Assembly: GCA_964386865.1 (NCBI GenBank)
Contig: CAYLUN010000091.1
Span: 1-20,308 of the forward strand
DNA: 20,308 bases
Reading direction: 5' to 3'
DNA from: CAYLUN01 sp964386865
GTDB lineage: Bacteria; Verrucomicrobiota; Kiritimatiellia; RFP12; UBA1067
A program made the translations under genes and the position numbers. Shown one piece after another: positions 8,762-14,891 of the stretch. The first letter of the stretch is position 1; each line of letters opens with the position of its first letter. The notes under the pieces are model-generated. The model worked only from the letters and a program-made list of their open reading frames with translations, ran no database searches and was not told the origin of the DNA.

Positions 8762-9064
8762 ATGATGAGAATGATACCACTCATAATCACGATCTCTTTG
8801 ACCCTAGTGGGCTGTACCTCGACACCAGAACCCGAGGCCCCCGTTGCACAGATTCTGGGACAGATGATTCGTGAAGGCAGATTTGACGAAGCGAAATCTC
8901 TCATCGACCAGAAGAGTCAATCAGATCCGATCATGCACTGGAAGAAACAATTGGGTGAGGCGGATAAACTGTGGGAGCGAGGGATGAAGGAGGAATGCCT
9001 CAGGGAGTACGAGGCGTTCTTTCACTTCTGCGAGGGCTGGAACACTAGATCACAAAACCACTAA
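8762..9064 (+). CDS. Small hypothetical lipoprotein, 100 aa
   Basis: Three closely spaced ATGs (8762, 8765, 8771) are possible starts; all keep the signal MIPLIITISLTLVGC, whose lipobox LVGC is ideal. After a short Pro/Glu linker the mature part is helical and charged (EGRFDEAKSLIDQ, WKKQLGEADKLWERG), resembling a single tetratricopeptide-like helical pair. I do not recognise a family. The gene has lower GC than its neighbours, is flanked by repeats, and has no clear Shine-Dalgarno sequence. A TATAAT at 8758-8763 overlaps the first ATG; if it is a -10 box the transcript would begin near 8770, giving a leaderless message from the ATG at 8771. It may be a recent acquisition or a chance ORF with a convincing lipoprotein start. 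Confidence 0.5.
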   Translation: MMRMIPLIITISLTLVGCTSTPEPEAPVAQILGQMIREGRFDEAKSLIDQKSQSDPIMHWKKQLGEADKLWERGMKEECLREYEAFFHFCEGWNTRSQNH

Positions 9065-9086
9065 AGAGGCCAACAATGCAGCCCAC

Positions 9087-9120
9087 CCAACCGCCTTACG
9101 CCTTCGGCTCCGGCGGTTGG
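9087..9120. repeat. Hairpin with 9-bp perfect stem
   Basis: CCAACCGCC (9087-9095) pairs with GGCGGTTGG (9112-9120); the 16-nt loop contains a further GCC-TTC-GGC mini-stem. It lies 22 bases after the lipoprotein stop and overlaps the end of the minus-strand gene fragment. No T tract follows on either strand, so its role as a terminator is uncertain. Confidence 0.5.
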
Positions 9121-9270
9121 TGGCTGCTGACGTTCTCGATCTCGCCGAGTACGTGGGACATGCCGGCGGTGACGCCGTAATCGTGCGTAGTGTGCCCCTG
9201 CACCGTCAGGGCGCGGCCGGTTATCCGCTCGTGCAACGTCAGCAGGAACTTCGCGTCGCTGGGCGACGGC
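9096..9270 (-). pseudogene. C-terminal fragment of an unidentified protein
   Basis: The minus-strand frame ending at TAA 9098-9096 reads like true protein for about 57 residues: SPSDAKFLLTLHERITGRAL, then VQGHTTHDYGVTAGMSHVLG, then EIENV. Upstream of this the frame runs straight into the heptamer tandem repeat (9271-9319) and a hairpin repeat, where the translation becomes low-complexity Pro/Ser. This pattern suggests the 3' end of a gene whose remainder was lost or displaced at the repeat. I do not recognise the family. It could instead be a chance frame. Confidence 0.35.
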
Positions 9271-9319
9271 GGAGGTCGGAGGTCGGAGATCAGAGGCCAG
9301 AGGTCGGAGGTCGGAGTGG
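9271..9319. repeat. Seven-unit heptamer tandem repeat
   Basis: Seven consecutive 7-bp units are variants of GGAGGTC: GGAGGTC twice, GGAGATC, AGAGGCC, AGAGGTC, GGAGGTC, GGAGTGG. The array marks the point where the minus-strand gene fragment breaks off. Such heptamer arrays are known as short tandemly repeated sequences in other bacteria, notably cyanobacteria; kinship is not claimed. Confidence 0.7.
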
Positions 9320-9341
9320 GAGAGCCTGTCACGCCGTTCGG

Positions 9342-9366
9342 CGGCTCGCGGGGAGGCTCGCCTCCA
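9342..9366. repeat. Single arm of the 'GERPREP' hairpin repeat
   Basis: This segment shares CGGCTCGCG at one end and GCTCGCC..TCCA at the other with the 26-bp arm at 8385-8410. Its minus-strand reading gives GGEPPREP, matching GERPREP at the other copy. It contains the small palindrome GGAGGCGAGCCTCC on the minus strand. Confidence 0.5.
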
Positions 9367-9418
9367 GCGCGGTGAAGCGGCAACCCTAAAATGAGCAGTT
9401 GGATTAGGACAGCAAAAT

Positions 9419-9469
9419 ACTTCGTCGCATACGCTTAGTCCCGCACTTCGTCGGATAACCGACTAAGCG
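9419..9469. repeat. Overlapping direct and inverted repeats
   Basis: A 13-bp direct repeat with one mismatch (9419-9431 and 9445-9457, ACTTCGTCGSATA) is interleaved with a perfect 9-bp inverted repeat (CGCTTAGTC 9432-9440, GACTAAGCG 9461-9469). The inverted repeat continues imperfectly outward. The function is unknown; protein-binding or recombination sites can look like this, but nothing proves it. Confidence 0.45.
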
Positions 9470-9610
9470 AAGCGATTAGATGTAACCGTTTAAGTGTGAG
9501 ATCAAGTGTGGCGACGCGGTGTGACATGCATGTGATTGGTGCCGTGCAAACGCTGACGTGGTATGGCCGCCTCTGACTCATGTAGGTTGCGCTGAAAACG
9601 TCGGCTTGAA

Positions 9611-9635
9611 GCGCCTGACGGCGCCACTACGAACG
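9611..9635. repeat. Hairpin repeat of the '-ACTACGAACG' family
   Basis: The stem GCGCC/GGCGC closes loop TGAC and is followed by C-ACTACGAACG (9626-9635). The same layout, with a different stem, occurs at 12161-12185, where the tail is also ACTACGAACG, and in inverse orientation at 12211-12230. Confidence 0.5.
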
Positions 9636-9730
9636 CTTCGCACCCGTTTTGTGCCCGTGAGGGCATTCCGTTCGATTCACCGCCGGACGCCGACTTTTTT
9701 TTAGCGGAAACGATAACATAGAGTAACGCC

Positions 9731-9779
9731 AAAAGAAACCCGGAGGTCTCCGCCACACAGGTGACGCAGACGCTCCGGG
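9731..9779 (-). terminator. Rho-independent terminator of the symporter unit
   Basis: On the minus strand CCCGGAG (9779-9773) pairs with CTCCGGG (9745-9739), and the run TTTCTTTT (9738-9731) follows immediately. The 27-nt loop can fold further. It lies 22 bases after the stop of the small membrane protein, as expected for the end of this transcript. Confidence 0.7.
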
Positions 9780-9801
9780 CCAGCTTCGCTTTCCGAGCGC
9801 G

Positions 9802-10002
9802 TTACTTCTGCTCGGCCTTGCTGCCGCGCCAGGCACCGAAGAGCATCGCCCCGCCGAACACCAGCAGGACGAGGCCCCAGACGAGGTTGATGTTGATGCC
9901 GAGCGACATGGATGCGGAGGCTTTGACGGCGCCGTAGCCGGTGAGCAGCGCGCCGATCAGTGCAAACATGAGGCCGATTGGCCAGCGGATGTCGAGTCCC
10001 AT
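9802..10002 (-). CDS. Small two-helix membrane protein linked to the symporter
   Basis: This 66-residue protein starts at ATG 10002 behind the ribosome site AAGGAAG (about 8 nt away). It has two hydrophobic helices, roughly residues 8-27 (IGLMFALIGALLTGYGAV) and 38-58 (LVWGLVLLVFGGAMLFGAW), and a short basic tail (RGSKAEQK). The gap to the symporter stop is 31 nt and a terminator follows, so it is the last gene of a two-gene unit. Small membrane partners are known for some sodium:solute symporters (for example YhdT with PanF), but I cannot match this sequence to a named family. An accessory role in stability or targeting of the transporter is inference from position only. Confidence 0.75.
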   Translation of the reverse strand: MGLDIRWPIGLMFALIGALLTGYGAVKASASMSLGININLVWGLVLLVFGGAMLFGAWRGSKAEQK

Positions 10003-10033
10003 AAATCAGCTTCCTTTCAGTTTCTTCTCTGGC

Positions 10034-11959
10034 TTACCAGAAGAAGATGTTCAACAGCACGCAGCAGATGAGCAGCACAACGCCGATGAAGCCGGGCGTC
10101 TTCCAGAACGGCAGATCGTGATCCACGGTTCTCGGTGTGAGCGAGTAGACGAGGCCCTTGAGTTCCGCGTCCGTCTTCTGCGACTTGGTTGCGAGCGAAA
10201 TGACCAGCGTCAGCGTGAAGCACATGATAAAGGCGAACGCCGCGAGCCAGAAGTTCTGGGCCATCTCGCTGGGGAACTCCTTCATCACGCTCAGGTAGCC
10301 GCCCTTGACGCCTGCCGCGTTGCCATGCGTGATCGTCAGCGCGTGGAACAGCGCCGAGCCGCCGATGCCGCCGAACAGGCCGAGGAAGGCGCCGGTGCCC
10401 GTGGTGCGCTTCCAGAACATGCCCAGCAGGAAGGTCGCGAACAGCGGCGCGTTCACGAAGCCGAACACGAGTTGGATGATGTCCATCGCGTTGTTGTACA
10501 TCGAGGCGAAATAGGCCGCCGCGATGCTCAGGACAATCCCCACGATCGTCGTGACCTTGCCCGCCCAGAAGTAGTGCTTGTCGCTCTTGCCGGGCGCGAA
10601 ATAGGCCTGGTAGAGGTCGTACGTCCAGACCGTGTTGAAGGCCGTCACGTTGCCCGCCATGCCGGACATGAACGACGCCAGAAGCGCGGTCAGCGCGAGG
10701 CCGAGGAGGCCGGCCGGGCAGTACTTCTTGACCAGCGACAGGATCACGCCGTCGTAGTCGTACTCGGTGATGCTGTTGTAGATGGCGGTCTCGACCTGCT
10801 GGTCGGTCAGCTTGTTCGCCGCGTGGGCCGCGATGAGGCTCTCGAGCTTCTTGGCGTCGGTCTTCTTGCCCAAGGCGGCGGTGACGGCGGTGACCGCCGC
10901 GGCGGAGTTGGCCGGATCCGCGCTCTTTACGGCAGCGACGGCCTTGGCGTAACACTCCTGCGCGATCACCGGCGGCGGGATGCGGTAGTCCTTGTTCGGC
11001 AGGGAAGTCAGCGCGATGGCGATCATGCCGGGGACGATGACCAGGAACGGGAAGAGCATCTTCGGCACGGCGGCCACGAGCGGCGTGTTACGGGCGGCGG
11101 TCATATTCTTGGCCGCCATGGCGCGCTGGACCACGAGGAAGTTCGTGCACCAGTAGCCGAAACTCAGCACGAAGCCGAGGCCGAACACCATGGCGAACAG
11201 GTCCACGCCCATCGGGTTGTGCGTCGGGCCGGCCAGCAACGGAGTCCAGGCGCTCGTCCAGGCGTTTGCGGCGTATTGCGAACCTGCGGCCGCCGAGTCA
11301 GTGGCCACGCCCTTCAAGGCGCTGTTCATCGCGTCCCAGCCGCCCAGGTCCTTGAGGCCCAGGTAGACCACCGGCGCAAAGCCGAGGACGATCATGAAGA
11401 ACTGCAGCACCTCGGTGTAGATCGCGGAGGTCAGGCCGCCCTTCAGCACGTAGAGCAGCACCACGCCGGAGCAGATCCAGAGGGCGAGGTCATAGTTCCA
11501 GCCGAGCAGCTGGTTCAGCAGCTTGGCCAGCGCGTTCATGGAGATGCCGGAGGCGAAGATGGTCATGACCGCGAAGGCCACGGAGTTCAGCGCCCGGACG
11601 CGCTCGTCGAAGCGCATCTTCAGGTATTCGGGCACAGAGCGGGCCTTGGAGCCATAGTAGAACGGCATCATGAACACCGCGAGGAAGATCATGGCGGGGA
11701 TCGCGCCGACCCAGTAGAAGTGCGCGGTGGCGATGCCGTACTTCGCGCCGCTGGCGGCCATGCCGACCAGCTCAAGGGCGCCGAGGTTGGCCGAGATGAA
11801 CGCCAGGCCGGTCACCCAAGTCGGGATGGAGCGGGCCGAGGTGAGGAAGTCCGCCGACGTCTTCATGTACCGCGCGAGCGCCCAGCCGATGCCGAGCACA
11901 AAGACGACGTACGCGATGAGTACGGTGTAGTCGATCCATTCAAGTTGGATGGGTTGCAT
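10034..11959 (-). CDS. Sodium:solute symporter (SSS/SSF family), 641 aa
   Basis: This inner-membrane transporter should couple inward Na+ flow to uptake of a sugar or related small solute. It starts at ATG 11959 without a strong ribosome site. It opens with a helix at about residues 10-30 (YTVLIAYVVFVLGIGWALA), then FISANLGALELVGMAASGAKYG and MPFYYGSKARSVPEYLKMRFD, typical of the vSGLT-like branch. The SFMSGMAGNVTAFNTVWTYD segment at about 429-448 corresponds to the conserved TM8/Na2-site region, with Ser429 and Ser432 as candidates. About 13-14 helices can be seen. An Ala/Lys-rich hydrophilic insertion at about 330-397 (ECYAKAVAAVKSADPAN to ITEYDYDG) is longer than in vSGLT and is probably a loop outside the membrane. 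Substrate unknown; the neighbours suggest a sugar. It is transcribed with the downstream two-helix protein. Confidence 0.92.
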   Translation of the reverse strand: MQPIQLEWIDYTVLIAYVVFVLGIGWALARYMKTSADFLTSARSIPTWVTGLAFISANLGALELVGMAASGAKYGIATAHFYWVGAIPAMIFLAVFMMPFYYGSKARSVPEYLKMRFDERVRALNSVAFAVMTIFASGISMNALAKLLNQLLGWNYDLALWICSGVVLLYVLKGGLTSAIYTEVLQFFMIVLGFAPVVYLGLKDLGGWDAMNSALKGVATDSAAAGSQYAANAWTSAWTPLLAGPTHNPMGVDLFAMVFGLGFVLSFGYWCTNFLVVQRAMAAKNMTAARNTPLVAAVPKMLFPFLVIVPGMIAIALTSLPNKDYRIPPPVIAQECYAKAVAAVKSADPANSAAAVTAVTAALGKKTDAKKLESLIAAHAANKLTDQQVETAIYNSITEYDYDGVILSLVKKYCPAGLLGLALTALLASFMSGMAGNVTAFNTVWTYDLYQAYFAPGKSDKHYFWAGKVTTIVGIVLSIAAAYFASMYNNAMDIIQLVFGFVNAPLFATFLLGMFWKRTTGTGAFLGLFGGIGGSALFHALTITHGNAAGVKGGYLSVMKEFPSEMAQNFWLAAFAFIMCFTLTLVISLATKSQKTDAELKGLVYSLTPRTVDHDLPFWKTPGFIGVVLLICCVLLNIFFW

Positions 11960-12056
11960 AAGTGTGGGTCACTCGCATGCCACGGGGTAAAGCCAAACGT
12001 CGCGCACACCTTCCCGGCGTGACCACGCAACGCTTCGGCACCCATGGTTCGTGCTC

Positions 12057-12084
12057 ATTATGCGAGGGGGGGGGCAAAAGTCAA
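12057..12084 (-). promoter_or_regulatory. Symporter promoter with a nine-C tract in the spacer
   Basis: On the minus strand TTGACT (12084-12079) and CATAAT (12062-12057) are separated by 16 bp, nine of which are an unbroken C run (G run at 12066-12074 on plus). The leader would be about 90 nt. The -10 lies within TCGCATAATGA, a sequence also found at the isomerase promoter (18473-18483). Confidence 0.65.
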
Positions 12085-12160
12085 TTCCCAATTTAAGGCC
12101 CCGCGGGACACGCGCGGCGGACCAGCAAATCTAATCAGGGCCAGACCTGCACCGTGAAAG

Positions 12161-12230
12161 CGGGCTGAAGCCCGGACTACGAACGGCGACGAGCGTGGTA
12201 TGAGGCGCTTGTAGTCCGGCCTTCAGGCCG
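12161..12230. repeat. Inverted pair of TGAA-loop hairpin repeats
   Basis: Copy 1 (12161-12180) is stem CGGGC, loop TGAA, stem GCCCG, then GACTAC. Copy 2 (12211-12230) is the same in reverse orientation: CGGCC, TGAA, GGCCG, then GACTAC when read on the minus strand. The stems differ by paired changes that preserve base pairing. Outer flanks and the GTAGTC/GACTAC tails also pair with each other, so the pair could fold into one larger structure. Confidence 0.65.
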
Positions 12231-12252
12231 TCGCTGGCCATAACTAGAATTG

Positions 12253-12502
12253 CTGGCGGCGGTAATCGGTTGGTGGCCGGGGGATGCGAGAGGGGTGCGT
12301 TTGAGATGTAAAGATCACGCCAGGCTGGGAGCGCGGGCACTCCTGCCCGCGAAAAGGCGGTCCGCCGCCGGTCGTTTCGCAGGCGGCGGCGTTGACTCGC
12401 GCGCGCTTTCAACGGGGACAGGAGTGTCCCCGCTCCCAGGCTCCGCGCATGACACGCGCTTCACCTCGCGCACCCCGGCCACCAACCGATTACCTGGCGG
12501 CG
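12253..12502. mobile_element. 232-bp MITE-like palindromic element with 9-bp target duplication
   Basis: The element spans 12262-12493. Its ends are a perfect 21-bp inverted repeat (12262-12282 and 12473-12493, starting GTAATCGGTTGG), with weaker complementarity inward for about 12 bp more. It is flanked on each side by the same 9-mer CTGGCGGCG (12253-12261 and 12494-12502), as left by transposition. The interior holds two hairpins (12325-12350, 12414-12439) and no transposase gene, so movement would need an enzyme encoded elsewhere. It ends 21 bp before the -35 box of the alpha/beta-hydrolase promoter. The outward family is not recognised. Confidence 0.65.
12325..12439. repeat. Two covarying hairpins inside the 232-bp element
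   Basis: Left copy: CTGGGAGC (12325-12332), stem GCGGGCA, loop CTCC, stem TGCCCGC. Right copy, read on the minus strand from 12439: CTGGGAGC, stem GGGGACA, loop CTCC, stem TGTCCCC. The 8-bp lead and the loop are identical while the 7-bp stems differ at two positions with matching changes on the partner strand. Confidence 0.65.
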
Positions 12503-12514
12503 GACAGCGGGTGG

Positions 12515-12543
12515 TTGTACGCTCGCCGCGATTCCTCTATACT
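12515..12543 (+). promoter_or_regulatory. Sigma70-like promoter of the alpha/beta-hydrolase
   Basis: TTGTAC (12515-12520) and TATACT (12538-12543) are spaced by the optimal 17 bp, giving a start near 12550 and a leader of about 50 nt. The -35 box is only 21 bp downstream of the 232-bp element, so the element displaced whatever lay upstream of this promoter. Confidence 0.6.
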
Positions 12544-12601
12544 GGCAACAAATGGTCGCGGTTCAAGGTGGCCCGTGACCGGGGGCGAAGGGAGCGACGG
12601 A

Positions 12602-13480
12602 ATGAATGCAGGGTGGCTGTTCATGATGGCAATGTGTGGGCTGGCGGCTGCGGGGTGCGTGGGGCTGAGGAGTGGCTCGGGCGCGGCTGACCCGCAGGTG
12701 ATCAAGGTGTGGCCGGACGGGAAGATCCCGCTCAAGACGAGCGACGCGCCGGAGAAGGTGAACCCGTCGAAAGACGACATCGTGCGCCTGACCGACGTGA
12801 ACGAGCCGAGCCTGACCGTGTACCTGGCCAAGGACGCCGGCAAGCCCAACCCGGCTGTCATGATCTGCCCCGGCGGCGGCTACGGCATCTTGGCGTGGAA
12901 CCACGAGGGCACCGAGGTCGCTCAGTGGCTCAACCAGCAGGGCGTCTCGGCCTTCATCCTCAAGTACCGCGTGCCGAAAAACCGCGACGCGGCCTTCTGC
13001 GACGCGCAGCGGGCCATGGGGCTGATCCGCTCCCGGGCACAGCGTTTCAACGTCGATCCAAAGCGGCTCGGCATCATGGGCTTCTCGGCGGGCGCGCACC
13101 TTTCCGTGCGTACGAGCACGAACTACGAGAAGCGCTTCTACGAGCCGGTCGACGAGGCCGACCAACAGTCCAGCCGCCCGGACTTCGCGCTGGTCATCTA
13201 TCCGGCATACCTCTTCGCGGAGGGCTACACGATGGCGCCCGAGCTGCCGGTGACCGCCAACACGCCGCCCACGTTCTTGCTGCAGGCCGAGGACGACGGG
13301 CCGTATGTGGACAGCAGCCTGGCCTACTTCATCGCACTCAAGAACGCCAAGGTGCCGGTCGAGATGCACCTTTTCCCCGACGGCGGGCACGGCTACGGCC
13401 TGCGCAAGAAGGGCAAGACCACCGACGTGTGGCCCGACCTCGCCGCCGCGTGGCTGAAGCGCGTCTGCGGCGAACGTTAA
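12602..13480 (+). CDS. Alpha/beta-hydrolase lipoprotein (acetyl-esterase type)
   Basis: ATG 12602 (292 aa) is preferred over earlier in-frame starts because AGGGAG at 12588-12593 is a proper ribosome site and the protein then begins with an export signal (MNAGWLFMMAMCGLAAAGC), Cys19 being the likely lipid site although the lipobox is weak (AAGC). The fold is that of the COG0657 esterase/BD-FAE-like group. Oxyanion-hole motif CPGGGYGILAWNHEG; nucleophile Ser162 in GFSAGAH; acid Asp231 or Asp232 in AEDDGPYVD; His263 in DGGHGYGL. Relatives remove acetyl or other acyl groups from plant-type or marine polysaccharides, which fits the neighbouring sulfatase and SASA genes. Substrate is inferred only. 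It has its own promoter and converges with the next gene on the minus strand. Confidence 0.88.
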   Translation: MNAGWLFMMAMCGLAAAGCVGLRSGSGAADPQVIKVWPDGKIPLKTSDAPEKVNPSKDDIVRLTDVNEPSLTVYLAKDAGKPNPAVMICPGGGYGILAWNHEGTEVAQWLNQQGVSAFILKYRVPKNRDAAFCDAQRAMGLIRSRAQRFNVDPKRLGIMGFSAGAHLSVRTSTNYEKRFYEPVDEADQQSSRPDFALVIYPAYLFAEGYTMAPELPVTANTPPTFLLQAEDDGPYVDSSLAYFIALKNAKVPVEMHLFPDGGHGYGLRKKGKTTDVWPDLAAAWLKRVCGER

Positions 13481-13552
13481 TTGGAGGGTGAGCCTGCGGT
13501 GAGCCGCGTGCGTGACTGTCGCGAAACGGCTCGGCACAGCCTCGCCCCCCAA
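13481..13552. repeat. Imperfect inverted repeat between convergent genes
   Basis: The segment beginning TTGGAGGGTGAGCCTG (13481-13507), directly after the hydrolase stop, is inversely repeated at 13527-13552 (minus strand TTGGGGGGCGAGGCTGT), with several mismatches. Both arms resemble the 'GERPREP' hairpin arms at 8385-8457 and 9342-9366. A second small hairpin, GCGTAC (13581-13586) with GTACGC (13594-13599), lies further on. Either may help end transcription from both sides, but neither has a T run. Confidence 0.5.
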
Positions 13553-13653
13553 GTCTTGGGAGAGGTTTCCGCTTCTCCTCGCGTACATCTACCGTACGCC
13601 TAGTCTCCGACTGATTACGACAACTGACTCGAACACGGTCTGGTTTGTGCAGG

Positions 13654-14850
13654 TTAACCGTGGGGTGGGGGTTCTGACGGTGCGTCGAGAGCGATGAAGA
13701 GGTCGCCGTCGCACGCGGGCACCGTATGGCTCAGCGCACGCCGGCCGGTGGCCCGGCTGGTGTGCGGCACGTCAAAGGTGACCGTCACAGTCGCGTTGCC
13801 AAGCGGGTTGTAGATCGCCGCGCCGCGCTCGAACGTCCGCGCGATGCTGCCATCTGAGCGTGTGACGCCAAGGCCGTTTGCGCGGCCGAGCATGCGCTCC
13901 CAGAACGGATACCAATCGTGCAGGTGGTCGGGCGTCGGCAGCGGGTTCGGGTCGGAGAAGAGGCAGTAGCCATCCGACAGGACTAGCGACAGCGCGGTGG
14001 TGGCCCGCATCAGGTGCTCGTCCCGGCGCGACGTGTGGAACCAGGTCTCCAGGCAGTTGATGCGCGGCGCGCGCAGGTTCTTTTCGGCCCACGCCAGCGC
14101 ATCTGCGATGCGCCTCCACTCCTGTGCCGTCTGCGAACGATAGCACTCCATAAAGGTGCCGTTAATGAACGGCGCGGTCTGCGGGAAGGTGCGGTCGTTC
14201 GCGTTCGCGAGGATCAGCGCCTTCTCGCCGATGCGCCGGCGGATGGCCTGGACGAGGGCGAGGCGGTCGGCGTCGTCCGACCACCAGTCGAGCATCACGC
14301 CGTCCACCGCGCCGGACTGCACGGCGGCCTGCGCCTGCCGGGCGACTTGCTCGCGGTACTCGGAATTCGCGAAATCGAGCTGCAGGTAGCCACCCTCTTC
14401 CCAGCCCGCGACGATCCGGCCGGCCTTGTCGCGCCGCCACCAGGCGTGGCCCTCCGGCAGGAACGAGCGGTGCGCGTCGCGGTAGCGGATCTCCAGCAAC
14501 AGCACGAGGTTCGGGTTGCGGCCCAGCAGTTCGCGGCGCTTCAGGAGGGCTGCTTCGACGCTCGCGGGCGTAAAGCCATCGGCCAGCCCCTGCTGCGCGT
14601 GATTCCACCGGAGCCCATAGAAGCCTGCCGACTGGAAGATCAGATCGTGCCGGGCTGCCGTGTCCAGCGGCGCCTCGCCCTTCAGGTTGTCGGCCGCGTT
14701 CCACGCTTGGAAAACCGATGGAAAAGTGCGTCCCGTGATGCGTCGTTCCACGTCCGCTTCGTGCGGTGGCTTGTCAGCATCCGCGAGCATCGCGAGCGAC
14801 AGGGTTAAAAAGGTGGCACGACCAATTGGGCGGAAACTAGGCGGCAGCAT
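13654..14850 (-). CDS. Putative exported glycoside hydrolase (GHL15-like)
   Basis: The start chosen is ATG 14850 (398 aa) because AAGGGAAG precedes it and a signal-like segment follows (RATFLTLSLAMLADA). A start at 14961 would add 37 residues, lacks a ribosome site and is less likely. The protein looks like a TIM barrel: FPSVFQAWNAADNL near the start, GFYGLRWNHAQQG, a strand with LVLLLEIRYRDAH, then GAVDGVMLDWWSDDADR with Asp188 as a possible catalytic acid, FMECYRS (Glu235) and NCLETWFH (Glu268). The VDGVxLDW pattern is that of the hypothetical glycosyl hydrolase family GHL15. A beta domain closes the C-terminus. No activity is known to me for close relatives; a role in sugar release is inferred from fold and neighbours. 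Confidence 0.7.
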   Translation of the reverse strand: MLPPSFRPIGRATFLTLSLAMLADADKPPHEADVERRITGRTFPSVFQAWNAADNLKGEAPLDTAARHDLIFQSAGFYGLRWNHAQQGLADGFTPASVEAALLKRRELLGRNPNLVLLLEIRYRDAHRSFLPEGHAWWRRDKAGRIVAGWEEGGYLQLDFANSEYREQVARQAQAAVQSGAVDGVMLDWWSDDADRLALVQAIRRRIGEKALILANANDRTFPQTAPFINGTFMECYRSQTAQEWRRIADALAWAEKNLRAPRINCLETWFHTSRRDEHLMRATTALSLVLSDGYCLFSDPNPLPTPDHLHDWYPFWERMLGRANGLGVTRSDGSIARTFERGAAIYNPLGNATVTVTFDVPHTSRATGRRALSHTVPACDGDLFIALDAPSEPPPHG

Positions 14851-14891
14851 GTGGCTTCCCTTGGCTGGCAAGAAGTGGGCCGTTCGCGCGA

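Larger units (their letters stand above)
9367..9730. other. Gene-free stretch downstream of the symporter unit
   Basis: No supported gene on either strand; open frames here have no ribosome site, motif or signal sequence. It contains the direct/inverted repeat cluster at 9419-9469, one hairpin repeat at 9611-9635 and an 8-T run at about 9695-9702. Together with 9065-9366 it looks like a decayed intergenic region. Confidence 0.5.

Noticed and set aside
8544..8762. 72-aa plus-strand ORF before the small lipoprotein
   Set aside because: No ribosome site, signal or recognisable motif; it overlaps the proposed -10 box.
9419..9469. Integron attC-like site
   Set aside because: The needed R and L core boxes (GTTRRRY and its partner) are not in the right places and no integrase is present.
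9941..12022. 693-aa plus-strand frame opposite the symporter
   Set aside because: Charged His/Glu/Arg-rich translation without motifs; the minus strand has the membrane helices and SSS signature.
12250..12690. 146-aa plus-strand ORF and the minus-strand 93-aa ORF across the repeat cluster
   Set aside because: Their translations are those of the hairpin repeats and the mobile element.
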